NCBI RefSeq assembly: GCF_003957515.1
Contig: NZ_RQXW01000015.1
Location: forward strand, 1-64,000
Direction: 5' to 3'
Source of the DNA: Amphritea opalescens
GTDB lineage: Bacteria; Pseudomonadota; Gammaproteobacteria; Pseudomonadales; Balneatricaceae
DNA: 64,000 bases
The position numbers and the translations under genes are program-made. The notes below the pieces were generated by a model, which was not told the DNA's origin, did no database searches, and saw nothing but the letters and a program-made list of their open reading frames with translations. Shown here piece after piece: positions 45,509 through 53,831 of the stretch. Numbering within the stretch: position 1 is the first letter of the stretch; each line of letters begins with the position of its first letter.

Positions 45509-46376
45509 TTATTAGCAAACAACAAATAGAACACCCAGCCTAGGGAAACTACGATTAAGAAGTCGCAAAAAACTCAATCTCTCTTTTTCAAATTAAAAGC
45601 ACAGGATTCCACCTGTTTTGATGCTTTTTACCACTAAACAAGCTTATTTAACCTTGTTTAGTGGATTTTGAACGAATTACCCTGACATTAGCCCAAGTAG
45701 ACACAGTGATAGACATTCACCTAGGGCGTCCCCCGCTATCCGTGAACACCATTAACAAGTAGACACAGCAATAGTCACTAAGCATTAGATGTCATAGTCA
45801 TCCTGACAACACCACTAAAGTAAGCAATAGGCTTACCTACTGTTTCCAAGCTGTGGAACATACAAGGTTATGTCATCAGTGAACTCTAAGCCTTAGATGT
45901 CATAGTCACCCTGACAACATCCTTAAAGTGAGCAACAGGCTTCCCTGTTTTTTCGAGCTGTGGAACATTGCGTGAAACATATGAGGTTAATCCACCAGCC
46001 GACACTAAGTCTTAAGGTCACCTAAGGAATAATAGCTGTAGCTTTGTAATTGCTTATTCGGAGCGAGCGTCACCGCCCAAACCGAATGCTATCACCTAAG
46101 CCAGCCCACCAACCGACACTAAGCCTTGATGTCACCTAAGGAGCGATAGCTGTAGCTCTGTCTTCTTCGCGGATTTTAGCGTCACCGCCCTTTTCCGCCA
46201 AGCTATCATCTATTCAGACCTCTTTATTAGGCGAGCATATCCATAAACCGTTAGTGACACAGAGCACAAAAAGCAGACGAAAAAAAATAGTTACACGCTT
46301 TGAGACGTCAACATTAGGGTCAACATTAGTGATTTTCTAGAGAAGTAAGTCAGTGATAAACAAGGGAAAAGAAAAA
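45509..46376. other. Non-coding region with structured repeats before tRNA-Ser
   Basis: No gene is visible. Most of it (45695-46216) is a repeat array, described separately. A short direct repeat GTCAACATTAG (46307 and 46319) lies nearer the tRNA. Confidence 0.55.
45695..46216. repeat. Tandem array of about 110-bp structured repeats
   Basis: Four units start with a CACTAAG-CTTAGATGTCA-like head at 45776, 45884, 46003 and 46117. Units 1 and 2 resemble each other throughout, as do units 3 and 4. In units 3 and 4 an outer stem (ATAGC/GCTAT; GATAGCT/AGCTATC) encloses an inner stem whose sequence differs but still pairs (ATTCGG/CCGAAT; GCGGA/TCCGC). Both enclose a constant GCGTCACCGCCC loop. Units 1 and 2 have TAGG-CTTA-CCTA and ACAGG-CTTC-CCTGT. 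A shorter relative is at 45708-45740, and AAGTAGACACAG recurs at 45695 and 45757. Confidence 0.7.
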
Positions 46377-46464
46377 TGGCGGTGAGGGAGGGATTCGAAC
46401 CCTCGATACCTTGCGGTATACACACTTTCCAGGCGTGCTCCTTCGGCCACTCGGACACCTCACC
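46377..46464 (-). tRNA. tRNA-Ser (anticodon GGA)
   Basis: On the minus strand the 88-base gene begins GGTGAGGTGTCCGAG and ends with an encoded CCA. The acceptor arms GGTGAGG and CCTCACC pair, the anticodon loop is CTGGAAA with GGA, a long variable arm (TATACCGCAAGGTAT) marks a serine tRNA, and GGTTCGAATCC is the T arm. It reads UCC and UCU codons. It lies between the repeat array and ftsZ, in the same direction as ftsAZ. Confidence 0.95.
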
Positions 46465-46631
46465 ACGTCGTTACGCAAACCTTGAAAACAGTTGATACGT
46501 AAACTCTCTGAGAGCCAATCTCAGAGGCCGCGTACTTTAATAGAATTCAGGGTTTAAATCAAATATCTAGGGTGCTTTTTATCGACTTTTTTCGGATTCG
46601 TTAGAAATCAAACCTAGGGATGATAAATGAA

Positions 46632-46674
46632 GCAAAAAAGAAAACGTCCGCCGAGGAAGGGCTTCATCGGCGGA
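46632..46674 (-). terminator. Rho-independent terminator of ftsZ
   Basis: On the minus strand TCCGCCGA (46674-46667) pairs with TCGGCGGA (46654-46647) around a 12-base loop, followed by CGTTTTCTTTTTTGC. It lies 54 bases after the ftsZ stop. Confidence 0.8.
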
Positions 46675-46727
46675 GTCTATTTAGCAGGTAAAAACAAGGG
46701 ACGGGACAAATCCCTCGAGGCTGTTCG

Positions 46728-47927
46728 TTAGTCAGCCTGACGACGGAGAAATGCTGGGATATCCAGAAATTCCATATCATCGGTGCCGGTTTTACGCGTT
46801 TCCGCAACAGGCTCTGGCTCAACGACAGGGTTATCCTGCGCACGGACAGAGTCGTTTCGGTTGCGCATCACGGTCGGTAATTCTAACTGACTGTAATCAC
46901 TGACTTTAGTCGCCGCACGACGGGAACCCGCTGCGGATGCGTTACTAACCACTCGGATATCTTGCTGTTCAGCGCTACACAAACCGGTCGCAACAACAGT
47001 CACTTTAATCTCATCGGTCATTTCTGGATCGATAACCGTACCGACCACAACCGTTGCACTGTCTGAGGCAAACTCTTCGATTACCTGACCCACATCGCTG
47101 AACTCACCTAAGCCTAAATCCAGACCGGCGGTGATATTCACCAGAATACCGCGAGCGCCCATTAGATCAACATCTTCCAACAGTGGGCTACGAACAGCCG
47201 CTTCGGCCGCTTCAACCGCACGGTTTTCACCACGGGCAGAACCGGTACCCATCATAGAGGTCCCCATCTCGGACATCACCGTACGTACGTCGGCGAAATC
47301 CACATTGATCATACCGGGACGAATAATCAGGTCAGAGATACCCTGCACGGCGCCTTTCAGTACATCATTGGCTTCATCGAATGCTTTCATCAGAGTGCAG
47401 TTTTTACCCAGCACCTGTAGCAGCTTTTCGTTAGGCACGACAATCAAGGAATCAACATGCTCAGACAGCTCTTTGATGCCTTGCTCGGCAATCAACATCC
47501 GTTTTTTGCCTTCAAACGGGAATGGCTTGGTGACCACGGCAACCGTCAGAATACCGAGTTCTTTTGCCACTTCAGCGACAATCGGTGCAGCACCAGTACC
47601 CGTACCACCGCCCATACCTGCGGTGATAAAGACCATATCCGCACCACTGAGCATCTCAATGATCTGCTCACGGTCTTCTAATGCCGCATCACGACCGATA
47701 TCTGGATTCGCGCCAGCGCCCAACCCTTTGGTAATTTCACCACCGAGCTGTAGGACGTTACGTGAGCCCATATTATTGAGTGCTTGTGCATCGGTATTAG
47801 CACAAATAAATTCAACCCCATCAACTTCTGATGAGACCATGTGCTGTACTGCGTTACCGCCGCCACCACCAACGCCAATCACCTTAATGACCGCGCTCTG
47901 TGCAATATTATTAACTAATTCAAACAT
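46728..47927 (-). CDS. ftsZ: Cell division protein FtsZ
   Basis: The 399-residue tubulin homologue polymerises with GTP into the division ring. Visible: VIGVGGGGGNAVQHM (residues about 16-30), the GTP tubulin signature GGGTGTGAAP (about 104-113), and NVDFADVR in the second domain. A linker of about 60 residues leads to the C-terminal peptide LDIPAFLRRQAD that binds FtsA and ZipA. GGAGG lies seven bases before ATG 47927, so I do not use the longer upstream frame. It is downstream of ftsA, but lpxC does not follow; a terminator and tRNA-Ser do. Confidence 0.97.
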   Translation of the reverse strand: MFELVNNIAQSAVIKVIGVGGGGGNAVQHMVSSEVDGVEFICANTDAQALNNMGSRNVLQLGGEITKGLGAGANPDIGRDAALEDREQIIEMLSGADMVFITAGMGGGTGTGAAPIVAEVAKELGILTVAVVTKPFPFEGKKRMLIAEQGIKELSEHVDSLIVVPNEKLLQVLGKNCTLMKAFDEANDVLKGAVQGISDLIIRPGMINVDFADVRTVMSEMGTSMMGTGSARGENRAVEAAEAAVRSPLLEDVDLMGARGILVNITAGLDLGLGEFSDVGQVIEEFASDSATVVVGTVIDPEMTDEIKVTVVATGLCSAEQQDIRVVSNASAAGSRRAATKVSDYSQLELPTVMRNRNDSVRAQDNPVVEPEPVAETRKTGTDDMEFLDIPAFLRRQAD

Positions 47928-48062
47928 GTCCCTTCCTCCAGGTTCAGTGCCCAACCCGCACCTGTTGTATTGCGTATTATTACGTTCGATTTATTATCTG
48001 CCACACCCTGTGACTATTCCGGTCTCAACTAGGCAGACCGCCAACCCATTCGAGGAGCCTTG

Positions 48063-49298
48063 TTAAAAGTTCCCCTGAAACCAGGTCTTCATCCGTTTCA
48101 ATATATTAGGTTGCTCACTGCGTTCCTCAACCGATACCGCTTCAGACAAGTGCTGAGTATCCTGTTTCGCATATTGCAGCAAGCCAATACCGGTCGAATA
48201 GATAGGGCTATTCAATATATCCCCCATCCCGCGCACACCTTTTGGTAAGGCTAAACGCACCGGCATATGAAAAATCTCTTCGGCCAACTCGACCGCGCCT
48301 TCCATCTTCGCTGTGCCGCCGGTAAGGACGATACCTGCCGCGACTAAATCTTCAAACCCACTGCGGCGTAGTTCTGACTGTATCAGTGTAAAAAGCTCGT
48401 CGTAGCGCGGTTCAACCACTTCGGCCAGCGCTTGGCGTGATAGATCTCGCGCGGGCCGGTCACCGACACTCGGTACCTTTATAGTATCTTCCGCGCTCGC
48501 CAATTGAGCCAGTGCACAAGCGTATTTAATTTTAATCTCTTCGGCGTACGGTGTCGGTGTCCGTAAAGCCATGGCGATATCATTAGTGACCTGATCGCCA
48601 GCAATCGGGATAACCGCCGTATGCCGGATCGATCCGCCGGTGAAAATAGCGATATCCGTAGTGCCACCGCCCATGTCCACCATGCACACACCGAGCTCTT
48701 TCTCATCTTCCGTCAGTACAGAGAAGCTAGACGCGAGCTGCTCTAACACCGAGTTATCCACCGCTAAACCGCAGCGTTTGACGCATTTTTCTATATTCTG
48801 TACCGCATTGACCGCGCCAGTCACCAGATGCACCTTGGCTTCTAAACGAACACCCGACATGCCTAACGGCTCGCGGATGCCTTCCTGATTATCGATCACA
48901 TACTCTTGCGGCAGGATATGCAGGATTTTCTGGTCGGCGGGGATGGCAACGGCTCGGGCAGCATCAATAACCCGATCAAGGTCGTGCTCCATCACCTCAC
49001 CTTCGCGCACCGCAACGATACCGTGAGAGTTCATGCTTCGAATATGGCTGCCAGCAATTCCTACGGTCACTGAATGAATCTTACAACCGGCCATCAGTTC
49101 AGCTTCTTCTACTGCCCGCTGAATAGAATGCACCGTCGATTCAATGTTGACCACGACGCCCCGTTTAAGCCCACGGGATTCATGGGAGCCAATGCCGACG
49201 ATATCGATCGTGCCGTCTAGGCCAACCTCGCCTACCAGACACACCACTTTCGAGGTGCCTATATCCAGCGCTACGATCATATTGCTCGTCATTGCCAT
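48063..49298 (-). CDS. ftsA: Cell division protein FtsA
   Basis: The protein (411 residues from this start) is the actin-like membrane tether of FtsZ. Visible: MIVALDIGTSKVVCLVGEVG (phosphate 1), the 1C subdomain near residue 90, MVDMGGGTTDIAIF (phosphate 2), and VLTGGTAKMEG (adenosine). The C-terminal amphipathic helix ILKRMKTWFQGNF docks on the membrane. ATGs at 49298, 49292 and 49280 are all possible. No strong ribosome site decides between them, and relatives usually have a few residues before SNMIV. It is unusual that ftsQ is not upstream. Confidence 0.95.
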   Translation of the reverse strand: MAMTSNMIVALDIGTSKVVCLVGEVGLDGTIDIVGIGSHESRGLKRGVVVNIESTVHSIQRAVEEAELMAGCKIHSVTVGIAGSHIRSMNSHGIVAVREGEVMEHDLDRVIDAARAVAIPADQKILHILPQEYVIDNQEGIREPLGMSGVRLEAKVHLVTGAVNAVQNIEKCVKRCGLAVDNSVLEQLASSFSVLTEDEKELGVCMVDMGGGTTDIAIFTGGSIRHTAVIPIAGDQVTNDIAMALRTPTPYAEEIKIKYACALAQLASAEDTIKVPSVGDRPARDLSRQALAEVVEPRYDELFTLIQSELRRSGFEDLVAAGIVLTGGTAKMEGAVELAEEIFHMPVRLALPKGVRGMGDILNSPIYSTGIGLLQYAKQDTQHLSEAVSVEERSEQPNILKRMKTWFQGNF

Positions 49299-49885
49299 AT
49301 CCAATCACATTTAAAATCTGTTGTTCTGTTACAGAACAGACCCAAGTTATCAGGCTGATGTTTGTACCAGTCCTGAACAGTATTCAACCAACCCCGGATT
49401 ATTTTCGTTCCGGTAAAACCATTCTTTTCACATCGGCCGCCATTATTGATATCTACAGCAAAAAATAAACCCAATAATGACTAAAAATAAATATTTTCTT
49501 GCCGGTAACTTCACAACAACAAAATAACTGCTGAAAAAATGGTCTATTTATCTATATCGGCCATTTTTCGCCATCTTTAGTTGAAAATACCTTGCTACAA
49601 CGGCTATTTCAGCAAATATAGCATTTATTAGACAACCTCTCTATTTTTATCATAGATCGCCTCTTTTTTGTACAAAAAATATACAAATATCAATATTAAG
49701 TTTTGATCATAAACATATGATTCATTATTTAATTTTGATGTTTTTGTGAATTTTCAATATTTAATATTGATGATTTTAAGAAATTTCAAAATCTATTTTT
49801 GATTTTTCAATAAAAATCAGAACGTCATATTGATATATAGCAGAAACATAACTAAAGAAGATAAGTGCTTCGATAAACCTAGAAT
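49299..49885. other. Very AT-rich region upstream of ftsA with AT dyads
   Basis: About 590 bases lie between the ftsA start and the stop of the GGCT-like gene. No credible gene is present; in particular no ftsQ is recognisable. The middle is extremely AT-rich and contains repeated AATATTGA words, among them TCAATATT-T-AATATTGA (49754-49770), and a hairpin GATTTTT-CAAT-AAAAATC (49801-49818). It must hold the ftsAZ promoter. Confidence 0.5.
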
Positions 49886-50542
49886 TTAACGGTTTTTGGG
49901 GTACTGATAACCTGTATCCACCAGCCGCCAATCTTGCAGCTCCGGCGCTTGCTGAAGGTATGCTCTAATCGAGGTAACGCCATCGGCTAGATAACTGCTA
50001 TCGAGGAAGTTATCCAATACCTTAGCGCCTTGAGATTCAGCCGCTTGTAAACAGAAGGCTAAGTAGCGTGGAAAGGGGCGTATATCATCACGCCAAAGAC
50101 GCCCAGCATAAAAACGTCCGACCCTAAGTTCATAGTCCTCAGGGGTAATGCATTTGTTCAGGCGGTAATCGCTGTCGTTATAGCCCGTACACATCCGCCC
50201 TTTGGTTAACAATGTCTGGTCTCCTGTCCCGCCTAACGGCAGCGTATCGACCTCAACCCAACGAAATCGATGCTCTCGTTCATAGAGTTCGGCAAAGTCA
50301 TCCACCGGACATTCAAACTGACTACAGATAATGCTATCCGTGGCAGCTTCGGTGGAGCAGGAGGCTAATTCTAGACTTTCAGGATCGGCCCCATACCGAC
50401 TCAGAAAAACAATGCCTACCTTATTAAAAATACGGCGATAGCCGGGTACTCGCACTAATCGGAAATTCTGTAGTGTCGGCACGGTTTGCAGGGCAGAACG
50501 TTCAGAGAGAAGTGAGCCATAACCGACAACGGAGATCATCAA
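49886..50542 (-). CDS. Gamma-glutamylcyclotransferase-like (AIG2/GGCT fold) protein
   Basis: The 218-residue protein starts with ISVVGYGSLLSERS, the substrate-binding YGSLL loop of the GGCT fold. A region around ECPVDDFAELYEREHRFRWV (about residues 77-96) contains the acidic position used in catalysis. Known members release 5-oxoproline from gamma-glutamyl peptides, but many are uncharacterised. It overlaps rmuC by four bases (ATGA), so the two are translationally coupled. The functional link is unknown. Confidence 0.65.
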   Translation of the reverse strand: MMISVVGYGSLLSERSALQTVPTLQNFRLVRVPGYRRIFNKVGIVFLSRYGADPESLELASCSTEAATDSIICSQFECPVDDFAELYEREHRFRWVEVDTLPLGGTGDQTLLTKGRMCTGYNDSDYRLNKCITPEDYELRVGRFYAGRLWRDDIRPFPRYLAFCLQAAESQGAKVLDNFLDSSYLADGVTSIRAYLQQAPELQDWRLVDTGYQYPKNR

Positions 50543-52062
50543 TCAAGAATCTCCAACTGTTCCGCATCCGGGTCTGAATCGACTGCATTATCGGTGAGTT
50601 TTTTATCCAGCTCTTTCTTACTCTTCACACCGAGCTTATGCAGTGAAGCCGCTTGGCTAACTAAGTTTCCGCGCCCCGTACTGAGACGCTTATGGGCCGT
50701 TTCATAGGCCGCCTGCGTACGACCCAGGTGTCGCCCTACATCATCGAGGGACTCGACAAAACCGACAAATTTATCATGTAGCTCACCGCCTCGGTGGGCG
50801 ATCTCCTGAGCAAAACGATTCTGACGCTCATAGCGCCAGATATTATTAATCGTCCGCAGCGTCACCAGCAATGTTGAGGGGCTAACCAAGATAATGTTGC
50901 GCTCATACGCAAAACTGAACAGTTCTTTATCTTGCTGCAGCGCCAGTAAAAAAGCGCCTTCTACGGGGATAAACATCAACACAAAATCCAGTGAGCGGAC
51001 ACCTTCTAAGCTCTGATAGGCTTTATCACTGAGCCCTCTCACATGATTGCGGATAGATTGTAGATGGCTGGCTAAAGCCTGATCTTGAATACGCGATTCA
51101 TCGCTGGAGCAGTATTGTTCATACGCGGTAAGAGACACCTTCGCATCGACAATCACATCTTTATTATCCGGTAGACGGATAATCACATCCGGCATATAGC
51201 GCTGGCCCTCTTCATTCAACGAGACCTGCGTTTCGTATTCATAGCCCTTGCGTAAGCCTGATTGTTCTAGCACCCGCTCAAGAATAACCTCGCCCCAATT
51301 GCCCTGTGTCTTACTTTCACCTTTGAGGGCGTTAGTCAGATTAACCGCATCGGCACTCATCTGCTGATTCAGCTCTTTTAGCTGGGAGATCTGCTCATAG
51401 AGTGAACGCCTGTCTTTGGCTTCCTTATCATAGACATCATCCACCCGCCGCTTGAACTCACCCAATTGGTCCCGCAGTGGTGTCAGCAACGAGCCGAGAG
51501 AATCTTTATTGGCCGCCGAAAATTTCGCCGATTTTTCTTCAAAGATTTTGTTCGCCAGATTCTGAAATTCGCTTTTCAATTGATCCCGCGCTTCAGTTAA
51601 CAACTGTAGCTTTTCAGACTGCGACTCCCGTTCACTTTCGAGCCGACTTTCTAGCTCGGCAATACGGGCTTGGCGCTGACTGAGCAGCCGCTGCATATGA
51701 TCGACCTGCTCATGCTGTTCGGCCAGCTCATCATCTTGTGAATGCTTCTGGGCTTCCACCTGTTGCAACCGAACCTGATCGAGTTCTAACTCACGTATCC
51801 GGGCGCGATGCTGTTGTAAATTTTGATCTAAATCCTGATTATTACCCTTGACCATCGCCAACTCGGCCTGCAAGCGTTCAAGCTGTTCCTGACGCTGCTG
51901 CAGTTCCGTTGCATCGGCCAGTTGTTGTCGCTGGTAACGATCACTGAGCTTTACTTTTGCCAACTGCATCAACAACACACCAAACAGCAGGCCCAGCACA
52001 GCGCCGATCATAGCGATTAATATTGGATGATTGAGTAATGTTGGCAGAGTCGTGGCAGCCAT
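50539..52062 (-). CDS. rmuC: DNA recombination protein RmuC
   Basis: The 507-residue protein has an N-terminal membrane anchor (ILIAMIGAVLGLLFGVLLMQ, residues about 13-32) and a long coiled coil (about 40-190). The RmuC nuclease-like domain follows, with SKTQGNWGEVILERVLEQSG (about 251-270), YMPDVIIRLPDNKDVIVDAK and LDFVLMFIPVEGAFLLAL. The Asp and Lys in PDVIIRL…DAK fit the PD-(D/E)xK core. RmuC limits inversions at short inverted repeats. The tail is acidic. Confidence 0.92.
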   Translation of the reverse strand: MAATTLPTLLNHPILIAMIGAVLGLLFGVLLMQLAKVKLSDRYQRQQLADATELQQRQEQLERLQAELAMVKGNNQDLDQNLQQHRARIRELELDQVRLQQVEAQKHSQDDELAEQHEQVDHMQRLLSQRQARIAELESRLESERESQSEKLQLLTEARDQLKSEFQNLANKIFEEKSAKFSAANKDSLGSLLTPLRDQLGEFKRRVDDVYDKEAKDRRSLYEQISQLKELNQQMSADAVNLTNALKGESKTQGNWGEVILERVLEQSGLRKGYEYETQVSLNEEGQRYMPDVIIRLPDNKDVIVDAKVSLTAYEQYCSSDESRIQDQALASHLQSIRNHVRGLSDKAYQSLEGVRSLDFVLMFIPVEGAFLLALQQDKELFSFAYERNIILVSPSTLLVTLRTINNIWRYERQNRFAQEIAHRGGELHDKFVGFVESLDDVGRHLGRTQAAYETAHKRLSTGRGNLVSQAASLHKLGVKSKKELDKKLTDNAVDSDPDAEQLEILD

Positions 52063-52091
52063 AGATATTCCTTATCAGCGCGTCAGTCGAT

Positions 52092-52442
52092 TTACCAAAA
52101 ATAATACAGCAAGCCGGCCGATACCAAGGTCAACGGGAACATAATAAAGAGGTTAATCTTATCGCCGAATAAACGCTGGGTAACCCCCACCGATATCGCC
52201 GGGAAAGAGATAAAAATACTGCTCAACGGTATCCACCACTCTAACAAGCGGAAGCCATAAGCCAGCGCGCCAATCAGTGTCAAAGCCCCCACGTTACCCG
52301 CCATAATCACCAATACCGCACCGTTTCGGCTCTGTAAAAACGCCGACTTATCGGCCTCTGGTAGTTTATTCAGTTGGCCAGCACTCAAGGCTGCAGACAT
52401 AGACACAAAGCCGGTGCAAAGAAATAAAATCAGGGATTCCAA
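52092..52442 (-). CDS. Small hypothetical membrane protein (four segments)
   Basis: The 116-residue protein has four hydrophobic segments at about residues 3-20, 43-63, 66-88 and 95-115. A short polar loop (QLNKLPEADKSAFLQSRNG) lies between the first two. No catalytic motif is visible and I do not recognise a family. It is 29 bases upstream of rmuC in the same direction, so it may be the first gene of the unit with rmuC and the GGCT-like gene. Confidence 0.6.
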   Translation of the reverse strand: MESLILFLCTGFVSMSAALSAGQLNKLPEADKSAFLQSRNGAVLVIMAGNVGALTLIGALAYGFRLLEWWIPLSSIFISFPAISVGVTQRLFGDKINLFIMFPLTLVSAGLLYYFW

Positions 52443-52686
52443 GAGCTACTCCACTATTACAGATCGTTATGAGCCCCCATTGTAAGTGATTTCCCCGCAT
52501 CAACCTATGGTCAAACCACCGCTAACGACTAAAAAACCACGGATTCATCTGCCAGCAGCGCTGGCGCAATGCAATTATCCCAAAGCCCCCTGAAAGTGAT
52601 ATTATCCACAGCCTATTTCACCTCGCATCGATAGGCACTCACGCCACAGCGGTGCGGGCCAGACCCGCCATATTGAGAGACATAGA

Positions 52687-53328
52687 ATGACCCAGTACCT
52701 GGTTGATGAAGCCATTGAAGACTACGCCTTTATCCATACCGGTGAAGAGCCGCCCCTACTTCGGGAGCTCATCGACAAAACCAACGAGAATATGGGCTGG
52801 CCACAGAAGCTTTCTGGCCGTTTAGTCGGTCGTACGTTGAAGCTCCTTAGCGCTATCCACCAGCCTAAAGTCGCTTTAGAGATCGGCATGTTTACCGGCT
52901 ATTCTGCACTCTCTATCGCGGAAGGAATGCCCGACGACGGTCACCTCATCTGCTGTGAAACCAACCCTAGGGCGATCGAATTTGCACAAACCTTTTATGA
53001 CCGCAGCGAACATGGCCATAAAATTGAAGTGATCTTTGGTCGAGCATTGGAAACCCTCGAAAAACTCGACCTCGAGTTGGACTTCACCTTTATCGATGCC
53101 GACAAACGCAACTACCTCAACTATTACAATCGCGTCAAAGAGATGACCCGCCCCGGTGGATTGATCGTCTTAGATAACGTGCTCTGGTCAGGTAAAGTCG
53201 TGCAACCCGAATCTGACATCGATGATGTATTGGTCGAAACCAACCGTGTTATCGCTGAAGATCCCAATGTGGAAAACGTTTTTCTCACTGTGCGAGACGG
53301 CCTTAATGTCGTCCGTAAAATCCGCTGA
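52687..53328 (+). CDS. Class I SAM-dependent O-methyltransferase
   Basis: The 213-residue protein resembles the catechol/caffeoyl-CoA O-methyltransferase family. It has the SAM-binding motif ALEIGMFTGYSALSIAEGMP (about residues 61-80), the acidic residue in GHLICCETNPRAIEFA, LDFTFIDADKRNYLNYYN with the metal-binding aspartate, and GGLIVLDNVLWSGKV with a second metal ligand. The usual size is about 215. The acceptor is probably a diphenol-like compound but is unknown. It is the first gene of a plus-strand run, 21 bases before the next. Confidence 0.85.
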   Translation: MTQYLVDEAIEDYAFIHTGEEPPLLRELIDKTNENMGWPQKLSGRLVGRTLKLLSAIHQPKVALEIGMFTGYSALSIAEGMPDDGHLICCETNPRAIEFAQTFYDRSEHGHKIEVIFGRALETLEKLDLELDFTFIDADKRNYLNYYNRVKEMTRPGGLIVLDNVLWSGKVVQPESDIDDVLVETNRVIAEDPNVENVFLTVRDGLNVVRKIR

Positions 53329-53349
53329 CACCGACGGACGGAACCGACC

Positions 53350-53796
53350 ATGATGAGCTTTATTATCCGCGCTAACGGCGACAGTTTTAGTGTTGAACCT
53401 TGCCAATCTCAAGATTCAGATAGCGCGAATGCTGCTTCGGCTTCGGCTAAGACCAGCCTAGCCGTCACGGATTATCTGATAGACAGTGCCGACCGGTTAC
53501 TCAAACTGTATGTCGCAACGGATAATGACAATCCTCTCTACCCAGCGTTGCAACAGACTCGACGTTACTTGCTGGATGATCTCGATGCCATTGAAACCCC
53601 TGCCGAAATCTACGGCCTGATACACTGGTTGCTGAGGGATCAGGGTATTCGAGTGGATGGCTCATCATTGGAAGAGACCGCTGACCGGCTCAGTGATATT
53701 GATATTGCCGCCGACAGCGATCAATATACCGATATCATTTTTCATCTGCGGGATGCGGTCGACCGGCTCTATGAAATGGAACTGGATGAGATTTAA
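53350..53796 (+). CDS. Hypothetical protein, acidic and helical
   Basis: The 148-residue protein is strongly acidic and predicted mostly helical, with an Ala/Ser-rich linker near residues 25-38 (SANAASASAKTSLAV). I recognise no motif. It lies between the methyltransferase (21 bases) and ydbH (35 bases), so it is probably co-transcribed. The downstream location suggests no clear role. Codon usage resembles its neighbours, which supports it as a real gene. Confidence 0.6.
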   Translation: MMSFIIRANGDSFSVEPCQSQDSDSANAASASAKTSLAVTDYLIDSADRLLKLYVATDNDNPLYPALQQTRRYLLDDLDAIETPAEIYGLIHWLLRDQGIRVDGSSLEETADRLSDIDIAADSDQYTDIIFHLRDAVDRLYEMELDEI

Positions 53797-53831
53797 CCCA
53801 GACACTCACCAACCCAACAAAGGAGAACCGA

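Noticed and set aside
45695-46216. Integron attC array or CRISPR
   Set aside because: Units lack the GTTRRRY/RYYYAAC core sites and carry no cassettes between them; the copies are about 110 bases with no short constant repeat and variable spacers.
47131-48066. Long 311-codon open frame antisense to ftsZ
   Set aside because: Its composition (Ser, Pro, Thr, Ile-rich) is the mirror of GC-biased ftsZ codons; no protein features.
49289-49474. 61-codon frame upstream of ftsA, considered as an ftsQ remnant
   Set aside because: No POTRA or FtsQ-like motif in this or the other frames.
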